9,925 bases of DNA from Anaerolineae bacterium (GTDB taxonomy: Bacteria > Chloroflexota > Anaerolineae > B4-G1 > SLSP01), in contig JAFGNI010000268.1 of the NCBI GenBank assembly GCA_016927095.1, positions 1 to 9,925 on the forward strand. Direction: 5' to 3'. Position 1 is the stretch's first letter; every line of letters begins with the position of its first letter. Shown piece after piece: positions 1-7,170 of this stretch. Both the position numbers and the translations under genes were made by a program. The notes under the pieces are model-generated. The model saw only the letters and a program-made list of their open reading frames with translations, was not told where the DNA came from and did no database searches.

Positions 1-1
1 C

Positions 2-2416
2 CGCCGCGGTCACTACGAGCAGCTGCACGAGGTCTACGGCATCCAGATTCGCTTGGCGCAGTACCCGATTCTCGCGCCCAGAATCCGGGACATGATGCGA
101 CAGGAGTTGTTCGCCCGCGGCATCATCACCCAGCAGGCCTTCGAAGCCGAGGTCACACAGAAGGCGGTCATCTCCCAACACCGCGAGGGCTTGGCGGATC
201 CTTTCGGTCAGGAGTCGGCGGACGTCTGGGACCACCGGCTGGCGGTCATCCGCGACCAACTGACCGATTTCTACTTTGCCTACAACTTTCCCCCCGAGCG
301 ACTGAACCATCTGATCCAGCGTGCGCTGAGTGAGTCCCCGTCGCCGGCGAAGCACGCGCTGAACCTCATGTTCAACCCCGAGCTGGCACCGATGGGTCTG
401 TTGTTTGATCAGGGCGAGGCCTATGAAGCCTTACCCCCGCCGCAGCGAGAACGTATCCGGCACCATCTGCGGGAGATCCTGGTGGTGCTGATCAAAGGGC
501 TGCTCAGCGACCAGCTCGAGTTCGTGGGCATCGCTAAGGAGCTTTTCACGGTGCGGGATCTCCGGCAGGTGCGAGAACGTATGATTGGGCGCGGCAAGAT
601 CGGCGGCAAAGCTGCCGGCCTGTTGCTTGCGCGCAAAATCCTACAGAAACCCGACGAGGAAGAGCCTGCCCTGAGCAACGTCGAAGGGGCGTCGGAGGCC
701 CACAGCGGAGATGGCAAGCAAGACCGCTTGGACGTCCCTGAGCATGTGGTGATCCCCGACTCCTACTTCATCGGATCGGACGTCTTCTATGACTTCATGT
801 TGCTCAACGGCTTCACCCACTACATGAACCAGAAGTACCGCCGTCGCGATGAGATCGCCGACGACTATCCGAAGATCAGGGAAGCCTACCTGCAAGGACG
901 CTTTCCCACGGAGATCATCAAGGGCCTGCAAGCCTTGCTGGAGGAGATGGGCCAGACACCGCTGATCGTGCGCTCCTCAAGCCTCTTGGAGGTCCACTTC
1001 GGCGCAGCGCTCGCCGGAAAGTACAAGAGCGTCTTCTGCCCCAATCAGGGCACACCCGACGAGAACCTGGAGGCGCTGCTTAGGGCCATCAGCGACGTCT
1101 ACGCCAGCACGCTAAGCCCCGATGCGCTGCTCTACCGCCAGCATGTGGGCCTCGTCGACTACGACGAGCGGATGGCGGTTCTGATCCAGGCAGTTCAGGG
1201 CAAGCGATACCGCCACTATCTTTTCCCGGAAATCGCAGGCGTAGGCTACAGCAGGAACCCCTTCCGCTGGAATCCGAAAATCCGCCGTGAGGATGGCTTC
1301 CTGCGACTGGTATCAGGTTTCGGGACGCGGGCAGTGGAACGCGTCGCCAACGACTATCCCCGTATCGTCGCCCTGAGCCACCCCGAGCTCCGCCCCTATA
1401 TCGGAGCCGTCCAGCAGCGCAAGTACGCACAGCGCTACATCGACGTTGTCGATCTCAACGACAACAAGATGAAGACGCTGCCAGTACAGGACGTTATCAA
1501 GCACGACTACCCCGCCTTGCGCTATCTCGCATCCCTGGACAAAGGAGACTACATCGGCCCCATCTTTGCCCGGGTGCCACCCAACGAAAAAGGCCGGGTG
1601 CTCCTTACTTTCGACCAGCTCGTCAAAGACCGCCACTTCATCGATCTGATGAACGCAGTCCTGGGCAGACTGGAACGCTATCACCAATGGCCGGTTGACA
1701 TCGAGTTCACGGTGTCCATCGAGCCGGGCTATCCCCACCCCACGTACACGGTCCATCTCCTCCAGTGCCGGCCTCAGATCAGCCGGAAACAACAGCAGGC
1801 GGTTGAAATCCCGGACAGCATTCCCAAGAAGGACATCATCATCCAGACGACGGAACTGGTGCCGCAGGGCATCGTCCAGAACATCCGCTACGTCGTCTAC
1901 GTGCGCCCAGAGCGCTATCGCGGGGCCCCAAGTTACGACATCAAGCTGGAGATCGCGCGGGTCATCGGGCGCCTGAATCAGCGCCTCTCCGGCGAGACCT
2001 TTATCCTGATCGGTCCGGGGCGCTGGGGCAGCTCCGATATCGACCTGGGCGTGAAGGTCACCTACACAGACATCTATAACACACGTGTCCTCGTAGAGGT
2101 TGCTTCTACAGACACCGGTGTTGGGGCCGAGCCCTCATATGGTACCCACTTCTTCCAGGATCTGGTGGAGGCCGCGATCTACCCGCTGCCCGTGACGCTG
2201 GGACACAGTGGTACCATTCTGAACACAACCTTCCTCGAAAGTGGCCCCAACTGCCTGCCCGCCTTGCTGCCCCAGGATGCTAGGTTCAGTGACTACATCC
2301 ATGTGCTCGACGTCACCGAGGTAGCGGAGGGGCGCCACCTGGAGATCATCATGAACGATGAGCAGGAGCGAGCCGTCGGCTACCTCAAAGAAGCGCGGAA
2401 TCCGAAGAGGCGGTAG
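2..2416 (+). CDS. PEP/pyruvate-binding (PPDK N-terminal type) ATP-grasp protein, 5' end outside the window
   Basis: The frame is open to the left edge of the window, so the gene is truncated. A TTG at 53 could be called as a start, but the codons before it read as normal coding sequence (RRGHYEQLHEVYG..), so I do not believe it. Counting from that TTG, residues 181-190 (GKIGGKAAGL) are the glycine-rich start of the PEP synthase/PPDK nucleotide-binding domain, 306-309 (VRSSS) is its conserved Arg-Ser-Ser, and LLQCRPQ (569-575) is its usual end. A C-terminal region of about 200 residues follows, with GPGRWGSSDIDLG (654-666) and SYGTHFFQDLVE (695-706). The phosphohistidine swivelling domain and the TIM-barrel PEP domain of true PEP synthase are absent, so this is probably not a complete PEP synthase; a phosphotransfer or regulatory role is possible but unknown. 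Residues 200-226 look like a non-conserved insertion and include a dispersed repeat. The gene converges on gdh. Confidence 0.88.
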   Translation, partial: RRGHYEQLHEVYGIQIRLAQYPILAPRIRDMMRQELFARGIITQQAFEAEVTQKAVISQHREGLADPFGQESADVWDHRLAVIRDQLTDFYFAYNFPPERLNHLIQRALSESPSPAKHALNLMFNPELAPMGLLFDQGEAYEALPPPQRERIRHHLREILVVLIKGLLSDQLEFVGIAKELFTVRDLRQVRERMIGRGKIGGKAAGLLLARKILQKPDEEEPALSNVEGASEAHSGDGKQDRLDVPEHVVIPDSYFIGSDVFYDFMLLNGFTHYMNQKYRRRDEIADDYPKIREAYLQGRFPTEIIKGLQALLEEMGQTPLIVRSSSLLEVHFGAALAGKYKSVFCPNQGTPDENLEALLRAISDVYASTLSPDALLYRQHVGLVDYDERMAVLIQAVQGKRYRHYLFPEIAGVGYSRNPFRWNPKIRREDGFLRLVSGFGTRAVERVANDYPRIVALSHPELRPYIGAVQQRKYAQRYIDVVDLNDNKMKTLPVQDVIKHDYPALRYLASLDKGDYIGPIFARVPPNEKGRVLLTFDQLVKDRHFIDLMNAVLGRLERYHQWPVDIEFTVSIEPGYPHPTYTVHLLQCRPQISRKQQQAVEIPDSIPKKDIIIQTTELVPQGIVQNIRYVVYVRPERYRGAPSYDIKLEIARVIGRLNQRLSGETFILIGPGRWGSSDIDLGVKVTYTDIYNTRVLVEVASTDTGVGAEPSYGTHFFQDLVEAAIYPLPVTLGHSGTILNTTFLESGPNCLPALLPQDARFSDYIHVLDVTEVAEGRHLEIIMNDEQERAVGYLKEARNPKRR
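662..689 (+). repeat. Short dispersed repeat (CCTGAGC..GTCGAAGG type) inside a coding region
   Basis: The 28 bases contain CCTGAGCAACGTCGAAGG, which on the other strand reads CCTTCGACGTTGCTCAGG. This closely resembles a short interspersed repeat that I recall as very common in Chloroflexota and other environmental genomes, where its translations give strings such as PFDKLRAG. Here it lies in frame in the ATP-grasp gene and encodes ALSNVEG within a hydrophilic stretch (KPDEEEPALSNVEG...) between two conserved parts of the domain, as expected for a tolerated loop insertion. I see only this copy in the window. The identification is from memory; a genome-wide count would settle it. Confidence 0.6.
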
Positions 2417-2437
2417 ATAGGAGATCTATCTACCGCC
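2409..2437. terminator. Perfect 12-bp inverted repeat between convergent genes (terminator-like)
   Basis: GGCGGTAGATAG (2409-2420) and CTATCTACCGCC (2426-2437) are exact reverse complements around the loop GAGAT. The left arm includes the last codons and the TAG stop (2414-2416) of the ATP-grasp gene. There is no U-tract on either side, so it is not a classical intrinsic terminator. Its place between two convergent genes suggests a bidirectional transcription-end or mRNA 3'-protecting hairpin. Confidence 0.55.
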
Positions 2438-2469
2438 CGTATGCGGCGCTGGACGACATCAGGGGATGG

Positions 2470-2511
2470 GCGGTCGGGTACGGACCGCGCCACGTGCACG
2501 TCTTCGTGCAC
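2470..2511. other. Two further hairpins in the convergent intergenic region
   Basis: GCGGTC (2470-2475) pairs with GACCGC (2483-2488). GTGCACG (2494-2500) pairs perfectly with CGTGCAC (2505-2511) across a four-base loop. The second lies about 20 bp beyond the gdh stop codon as read on the minus strand, so it may form the 3' end of the gdh mRNA. No T-run follows on either strand, so the terminator role is inferred. Confidence 0.35.
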
Positions 2512-2529
2512 CCGACGGTGCTGTCCTCC

Positions 2530-3780
2530 CTACACCCACCCCCGGAGCTTGCATGCCTCGGCAACGCGTCCCACCGCCACAACATAGGCAGCCATACGGT
2601 TGTTGATCTCATAGGCTTGTGCCGTCTCCGCAACGGAGAGGAACGCCGCGGTCATCTTCTCATCCAGCAGTGCGTGGACCTCCGGCTCCTTCCAGTACCA
2701 ACCATAGGCATTCTGAACCTGCTCGAAGTAGGAGACGGTCACGCCACCTGCGTTGCACAGGAAGTCGGGGATGACATAGACCCCACTGTCATAGAGAATG
2801 TCGTCTGCCTCCGGCGTGGTTGGCCCGTTGGCCAGCTCCGCGCTGATCTTCGCTTGGATCTTCACTGCGTTATCCCGTGTGATCTGGTTCTCCAGGGCAG
2901 CCGGGGTAAGAATATCAACGTCCAGCTCCAGCAGCTCCGCGTTCGTGACGCTGTCAGAACCGGGGAAGTCGACCACAGAGCCGGTATCCATCTTGTGGGC
3001 GATCAAGACATCGGGATCAAGGCCGTGCGTGTTGTAGACGCCGCCTTGCGAATCCGAGACGGCGACGATCTTTGCGCCCAGCAAATCCGGACCTAACGTA
3101 GCAGCATACTGCCCGGCGTTGCCGAAGCCCTGAATGGCCATCGTCGCCCCCTCGGTCTGCATCCCCAACAGCTTGGCTGCTTCGCGAATGCAGAACATCC
3201 CACCTCGCGCCGTCGCGTCCCCGCGTCCAGCCGACCCCCCCAGCGGCAGCGGCTTGCCGGTGATCACGCCGGGGACATTGCGCCCGCGCATGAAGGAGTA
3301 CTCATCCATCATCCACGCCATGATCTGGGGCGTTGTGTAGACGTCAGGCGCAGGCACATCCATGTCCTCGCCTAGAATTCGGCCAACCTGGCGGATATAG
3401 GCGCGGCTCAGTCGTTCCAGCTCTCCTGGGGACATCACTTTGGGGTTGCAGATGATGCCTCCCTTGCCGCCACCCAAAGGAATATCCATCACCGATGTCT
3501 TCCAAGTCATCCACGCTGCCAACGCGCGCACGGTATCGATGGTCTCATGAGGATGAAAACGCAGCCCACCCTTGGTTGGACCCCGTGAGTCGTTGTACTG
3601 CACGCGAAAACCGTGGAAGATCTGGGACGATCCATCATCCATCCGCACCGGCAACGTGACATGTAACTCCCGGATTGGCCATCTCAGCAACTCGTGGACA
3701 GCAGGTTCCAGCTGCATGATCTCAGCCGCTGCATCGAGCTGCTGTTGAGCGATCTGAAACGGGTTCAGTTCCTCAGCCAT
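2530..3780 (-). CDS. gdhA: Glutamate dehydrogenase (Glu/Leu/Phe/Val dehydrogenase family, hexameric type)
   Basis: The 416-residue protein has the usual length of the small hexameric NAD(P)-dependent glutamate dehydrogenases, which interconvert glutamate and 2-oxoglutarate plus ammonia in the cytoplasm. Substrate-domain motifs are intact: [11 protein letters not shown] (68-78, Lys70), WKTSV (Lys94) and PLGGGKGGI (101-109, catalytic Lys106), followed by DVPAPDV. The Rossmann dinucleotide motif is GFGNAG (218-223), with Asp243 shortly after in AVSDSQGG. Near the C-terminus, [15 protein letters not shown] carries the serine typical of glutamate rather than leucine or phenylalanine enzymes. NAD versus NADP preference cannot be decided by eye. 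The ATG at 3780 has a strong Shine-Dalgarno GGAGG (3787-3791 on the minus strand) six bases away. The 135 bp between this start and the divergent ECF operon promoter must hold its promoter; I see a TTGACA-like box (3853-3858 region, minus strand) but no convincing -10. Confidence 0.96.
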   Translation of the reverse strand: MAEELNPFQIAQQQLDAAAEIMQLEPAVHELLRWPIRELHVTLPVRMDDGSSQIFHGFRVQYNDSRGPTKGGLRFHPHETIDTVRALAAWMTWKTSVMDIPLGGGKGGIICNPKVMSPGELERLSRAYIRQVGRILGEDMDVPAPDVYTTPQIMAWMMDEYSFMRGRNVPGVITGKPLPLGGSAGRGDATARGGMFCIREAAKLLGMQTEGATMAIQGFGNAGQYAATLGPDLLGAKIVAVSDSQGGVYNTHGLDPDVLIAHKMDTGSVVDFPGSDSVTNAELLELDVDILTPAALENQITRDNAVKIQAKISAELANGPTTPEADDILYDSGVYVIPDFLCNAGGVTVSYFEQVQNAYGWYWKEPEVHALLDEKMTAAFLSVAETAQAYEINNRMAAYVVAVGRVAEACKLRGWV

Positions 3781-3916
3781 CTCTCTCCTCCGATTGTCTC
3801 CTGTGGTCCAGTCGCCCCTCGCAACTGTCGGTCAGGTGATTGTGGCATGGTATGTCAAATCCCATATATCTGCAAGTGATGTGACAAAGCTCCTGCTTCT
3901 GCGGCGTGAGGCTACC

Positions 3917-3944
3917 TTGACGCGACCCACCGCTGCACTATAAT
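3917..3944 (+). promoter_or_regulatory. Sigma70-type promoter of the ECF transporter operon
   Basis: TTGACG (3917-3922) and a perfect TATAAT (3939-3944) are separated by 16 bp. Transcription would begin near 3951, leaving a leader of about 119 nt before the ATG at 4070. That is just enough to hold the riboswitch, whose first helix begins at 3970. The agreement of promoter, leader and start supports all three. Confidence 0.8.
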
Positions 3945-3969
3945 GCCAGTAATTCGACAGGATAAGTTA

Positions 3970-4073
3970 GCATCTTCGAGTCTTGTCGCCTACAGGCTGG
4001 TATAGCCCAAGGGACAAGGCCGATAGGGTATGGCTGGAAACGGCTGTGCCTCCCGGAACTGGAAAGAGGATGC
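3970..4073 (+). promoter_or_regulatory. Moco (molybdenum cofactor) riboswitch in the ECF operon leader
   Basis: The leader folds as a three-helix junction. P1: GCATCTTC (3970-3977) with GAGGATGC (4066-4073), 8 bp with one G-U. P2: CTTGTC (3982-3987) with GACAAG (4013-4018), enclosing CCT/AGG and a GGCT/AGCC hairpin. P3: 4027-4036 with 4041-4050, ten continuous pairs (several G-U) closed by a GAAA tetraloop. The single-stranded parts match the E. coli moaA Moco RNA as I remember it: GCC-N3-AGGG before P3 (4019-4028), then GCCTCCCG-N3-CTGGAAAG after it (4048-4066). P3 argues for the Moco rather than the P3-less tungsten-cofactor variant. P1 contains the GAGG ribosome-binding bases and the ATG at 4070, so ligand binding that stabilises P1 would hide the start, giving translational repression. 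Class assignment is by memory of the consensus; helices are read directly. Confidence 0.88.
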
Positions 4074-5452
4074 GCGAACGATACGAACCACCGCCTCGTT
4101 ACATCTTCAGCACGCGTGATCTCCTGATGATGGCCGCCCTTGCTGCGCTGGGGGGTGTGACCGGCACCTATATCAACGCCATCGGCGATTTTCTGCAGTC
4201 GATCCTGGGCTTCGCCGGAACAACACAGTGGGCTGCGGGCCTTCACGTCCTGTGGCTCACCTTGGCGATGGGTCTGGTTGGGAAGACCGGCGCAGGCACG
4301 ATCACAGGCATCCTCAAGGGTATGGTCGAGCTCCTGAGCGGCAATACCCACGGCATCCTCGTTCTGCTGGTCGATATCGTCGCGGGTCTCCTGGTCGATA
4401 TAGCCTTTGCGCTATTCCGGCACAAGGACCGCTGGCCCGCCTACGTCTTAGCTGGAGGACTGGCCTCAGCGTCCAATGTCTTCGTTTTCCAGCTCTTCGC
4501 AGCATTGCCTGCCGACATTCTGGCCTTCGGAGCCATGGCCCTTGTCGGCGGGATAGCTGCCCTCTCCGGCGTCGTCTTTGCTGGCATTCTCGCCTGGATG
4601 TTGTTGAACGCACTGCGAAACGCCGGGGTCGTGAAAGACAACGCACCCGTCCCCACCCCGCCAAGGTACCGGGCCATCGCTCTGAGTGCGGGCACCGTCA
4701 TCGTTCTTCTCCTGTACACCTACCTGCGAGCCACGCTGCAGGGGCCCCCAACGATCGCTATCCAAGGTGATGTCGCCGCCCCTTACGCCTTCCCTGCTGA
4801 GCACGATGACCTGGCGTCAGTCACGGTCGAAGCGACGCTGCGCGACGTAACCACACGCGACACCGGTATTCCGCTAGGGGAGCTCCTCGCCCGGGCCGAG
4901 CCCCGGCAAGATGCCGCCCTGGTGTTGGTGGAGGCCACAGACGGCTATGCCTTCTTCATCACTATGGAAGAGGTTCTCGACAACGATAGCCTGGTCCTAG
5001 CCGTGAAAGGAAGGGGCGAGGATGCGGCCTACGACATCGTGGGCGCTGAGAGCAGCAAGGCCTGGGTGCGCAACGTCTCAGAGATGACAGTCGTGGGCCC
5101 TTCTGTATTGAACGTCACGGGGCTTGTCGATGCGCCCGCCGCCTACTACGATCCCGCAGACTGGCAGGGGGAAATGGATAGTACCAGCGTGGCCCTTAGG
5201 GCGGGCGTGATGAAACTCCAGGGCGTGCCGCTGGGTGCGATCTTGTCGCAGCTGGACCTGGATCCCGCCGCGAAGACCGTCGCGCTACACACCAGTTCGG
5301 GCGATCCCGTCACCGTGCCCCTGTCCGGCGTGGTAGACGACGACGATGTCCGGATCTTCACAGTGATCGAGGAGACCGGCATCACGTATGCGGTCGCGCG
5401 GATGAACGGCGAGGTACTGGCTGAGGACGTCCAATCCATCGAGATATGGTAG
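4070..5452 (+). CDS. ECF transporter S component (YkoE-like) fused to two extracellular sulfite-oxidase-fold-like domains
   Basis: Residues 1-185 (460 in all) resemble YkoE-type substrate-binding S components of energy-coupling factor transporters: about five or six hydrophobic segments (17-45, 56-70, 95-117, 124-146, 150-180) and the loop GKTGAGTITGILKGMVELLSGN (71-92), like the GKPGAA..E..LLGN pattern of that family. An extra membrane segment (201-219) then places the C-terminal half outside. That half has two tandem modules (about 228-343 and 346-460), each shaped as 'IQGDV..P....IPLGELL....DGYAF..' ending in 'VRNVSEMTVVG' or 'VQSIEIW'. This pattern resembles the oxidoreductase molybdopterin-binding (SUOX) fold. 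The protein contains no cysteine, so no molybdenum ligand. Start: ATG at 4070 lies in the riboswitch P1 helix with GAGG directly upstream; an in-frame TTG at 3983 would translate the riboswitch and is rejected. It would recognise the solute and hand it to the ATPase and T component encoded next. Confidence 0.8.
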   Translation: MRERYEPPPRYIFSTRDLLMMAALAALGGVTGTYINAIGDFLQSILGFAGTTQWAAGLHVLWLTLAMGLVGKTGAGTITGILKGMVELLSGNTHGILVLLVDIVAGLLVDIAFALFRHKDRWPAYVLAGGLASASNVFVFQLFAALPADILAFGAMALVGGIAALSGVVFAGILAWMLLNALRNAGVVKDNAPVPTPPRYRAIALSAGTVIVLLLYTYLRATLQGPPTIAIQGDVAAPYAFPAEHDDLASVTVEATLRDVTTRDTGIPLGELLARAEPRQDAALVLVEATDGYAFFITMEEVLDNDSLVLAVKGRGEDAAYDIVGAESSKAWVRNVSEMTVVGPSVLNVTGLVDAPAAYYDPADWQGEMDSTSVALRAGVMKLQGVPLGAILSQLDLDPAAKTVALHTSSGDPVTVPLSGVVDDDDVRIFTVIEETGITYAVARMNGEVLAEDVQSIEIW

Positions 5453-5529
5453 GCCGGCATCGGCAGGCGAATCGGCATGCACGTGATGACTGCGAAGGCC
5501 GGACCGGTGGGGCGTCGAGATCGGCACAG

Positions 5530-7170
5530 ATGAGTGCAACATCTCTTGCCACGGCGCGCAATCCTCTCGTCTCCATCGAAGGCTTGACCTACACCTTCGA
5601 GGGCGGCAAGCACCCAGCTCTGGCAGACCTCAGCCTGACTATCGCGCCTGGAGACTTCGTCGTGATCACGGGCCCGTCGGGTTGCGGGAAGTCAACGCTT
5701 GCCCTCGCGATCGGGGGCTATCTCTTTCAGCAGTACCAGGGCGCTGTCCAAGGTACGGTCCGGGTCGCCGACAAAGATGCGCAGCGGGCTCCCATCTATG
5801 AGATGGCAGAGCTCGTGGGATTGGTACAGCAGAATCCCGAGGCCCAACTGTGCACACTGACGGTGGAGGACGAGGTCGCCTTCGGCCTGGAGAACCACCG
5901 TGTTCCCCCCGCCGAAATCGGTACGCGCATCGATCGCGCCTTGGTGATGGTGAACGCAACCCACTTGCGTCACAGGGATCTGCGCACCCTCTCGGGCGGC
6001 GAGAAACAGCGCGTGGCCATTGCTGCCGTACTGGCCCTGGAGCCACAGGTCCTGATCCTGGACGAGCCCACCTCGAGCCTGGATCCCACAGCCACAGCGG
6101 CGGTCTTTGACGTGATCGAGACAATCCGAGCGTCGGCAGGCACGACGGTCATTGTCATCGAGCACAAGCTTGCCTACCTGATGCCCTTCCAGCCTCGCGT
6201 GATCCGTATGAGCCAGGGACAGATCGTGAGCGACCGGACAGAGTATTGGGCAGATCTAGGGACGGATGGTATTCGCGATCTGACTCCCTCCCGCACACCG
6301 GAGCAGCGGGGGCCGGCGCCTGTGGTAGAGATCCAGCACCTCGATATTGGGATAGACGGTCGGTCAGCTCTGGCGGATATCACGCTGACGCTTTGGCCCG
6401 GGGAGTTCGCCGTTGCCATGGGCGACAACGGCTCTGGCAAGAGCACGCTGCTGTGGTCTATGCTGGGACTACGCAAGCCGACCCGGGGATGCGTCACCGT
6501 GCTCGGCAAGAACACAGCCGAGACACCGGTATCTACCTTGGCACAACGCGTCGGCTTCATCTTTCAGAACCCCGACCACCAGCTTTTCGCCAATACCGTC
6601 TGGGACGAGGCCACAATCGCGCTCAGGAACTTAGGGCGGATGGACGACGGAGCTGCGGACCATGTCAGGCAGCTGCTGGCCCAGGCCGGTCTGGGCGATC
6701 GTCACGGGGACCATCCCTACCGCCTAAGCTACGGCGAGAAGCGTCGCCTCAACCTGATCTCGATCCTCGGATACCAACCGGATCTTCTGTTGCTCGACGA
6801 GATCCTTATCGGGCAGGACGCTGAGAACATCCGCTACCTCCTGCGTATGCTACAGACAGAGGTGAACCGCGGGGCAACCGTGGTGATGGTCAATCACCAT
6901 CCCGAGATCGTTCAGCAGGTTGCCACTCGCCTGATCTTCCTGGAAACCGGACAGCTCCGCATCGACGCCGCCATCGACGAGGCTATGCAACAACTGGCGC
7001 AGTCCGGACGGACGGCATACCTCCCCCAACAACATAAGGTGAAGGGCCGACAGCCTGACATCCTAACTGCCACGCCGCGCGCTGCGCCAGCATGCTGGGT
7101 CGACATCGGAAGAACCTCACAGGCTGGCGTTCCGCCAAGAGCGCCGCGGCTACCAGAGGGGACAGGATAG
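5530..7170 (+). CDS. ECF transporter double ABC ATPase (two fused EcfA-type domains)
   Basis: The 546-residue protein carries two ABC ATPase domains in one chain, as in YkoD. Domain 1: Walker A GPSGCGKST (48-56), Q-loop QQNPEAQL (100-107), signature LSGGE (154-158), Walker B LILDEP (175-180), switch His212. Domain 2: Walker A GDNGSGKST (298-306), Q-loop FQNPDHQLF (345-353), a degenerate signature LSYGE (399-403), Walker B LLLLDE (419-424), a diverged D-loop (GQD instead of SLD) and VNHHPE (454-459). It would energise transport on the cytoplasmic face. The last ~40 residues are a low-complexity tail. Start: the frame is open from an ATG at 5446 that overlaps the previous stop (ATGGTAG), but those 28 residues look non-conserved, so I prefer ATG 5530; neither has a good ribosome-binding site, so the upstream, translationally coupled start stays possible. 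The stop overlaps the GTG of the next gene. Confidence 0.93.
   Translation: MSATSLATARNPLVSIEGLTYTFEGGKHPALADLSLTIAPGDFVVITGPSGCGKSTLALAIGGYLFQQYQGAVQGTVRVADKDAQRAPIYEMAELVGLVQQNPEAQLCTLTVEDEVAFGLENHRVPPAEIGTRIDRALVMVNATHLRHRDLRTLSGGEKQRVAIAAVLALEPQVLILDEPTSSLDPTATAAVFDVIETIRASAGTTVIVIEHKLAYLMPFQPRVIRMSQGQIVSDRTEYWADLGTDGIRDLTPSRTPEQRGPAPVVEIQHLDIGIDGRSALADITLTLWPGEFAVAMGDNGSGKSTLLWSMLGLRKPTRGCVTVLGKNTAETPVSTLAQRVGFIFQNPDHQLFANTVWDEATIALRNLGRMDDGAADHVRQLLAQAGLGDRHGDHPYRLSYGEKRRLNLISILGYQPDLLLLDEILIGQDAENIRYLLRMLQTEVNRGATVVMVNHHPEIVQQVATRLIFLETGQLRIDAAIDEAMQQLAQSGRTAYLPQQHKVKGRQPDILTATPRAAPACWVDIGRTSQAGVPPRAPRLPEGTG

Noticed and set aside
2494..3096. 200-codon plus-strand open frame opposite gdh
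   Set aside because: It is the antisense shadow of a well-conserved glutamate dehydrogenase and its translation resembles no known protein.
3840..3890. CRP/FNR-like dyad (TGTCA..TGACA) upstream of gdh
   Set aside because: The half-sites are too far apart and poorly symmetric to call an operator.
3983..4069. In-frame TTG at 3983 as the start of the S component
   Set aside because: It would translate the riboswitch P2 and P3 region; the added residues look non-conserved and no ribosome-binding site precedes it, whereas ATG 4070 begins a sensible cytoplasmic N-terminus.
3960..4075. TPP or cobalamin riboswitch before the YkoE-like gene
   Set aside because: Expected because YkoEDC is a thiamine-precursor system, but the CTGAGA box of TPP and the B12 box are absent and the fold matches the Moco class.
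5446..5529. ATG at 5446 as the start of the double ATPase
   Set aside because: It overlaps the previous stop as a coupled start could, but the first 28 residues are Arg/Gly-rich and unlike the family. I kept 5530; the alternative is not excluded.
5666..6165. Long minus-strand open frames opposite the ATPase gene (about 150 codons)
   Set aside because: They are frame shadows in GC-rich coding DNA; the sense strand carries every ABC motif.
7092..7169. ATG at 7092 as the start of the T component
   Set aside because: It would overlap the ATPase gene by 79 bp, while the GTG at 7170 has AGAGGGG at good spacing and shares a base with the preceding stop.
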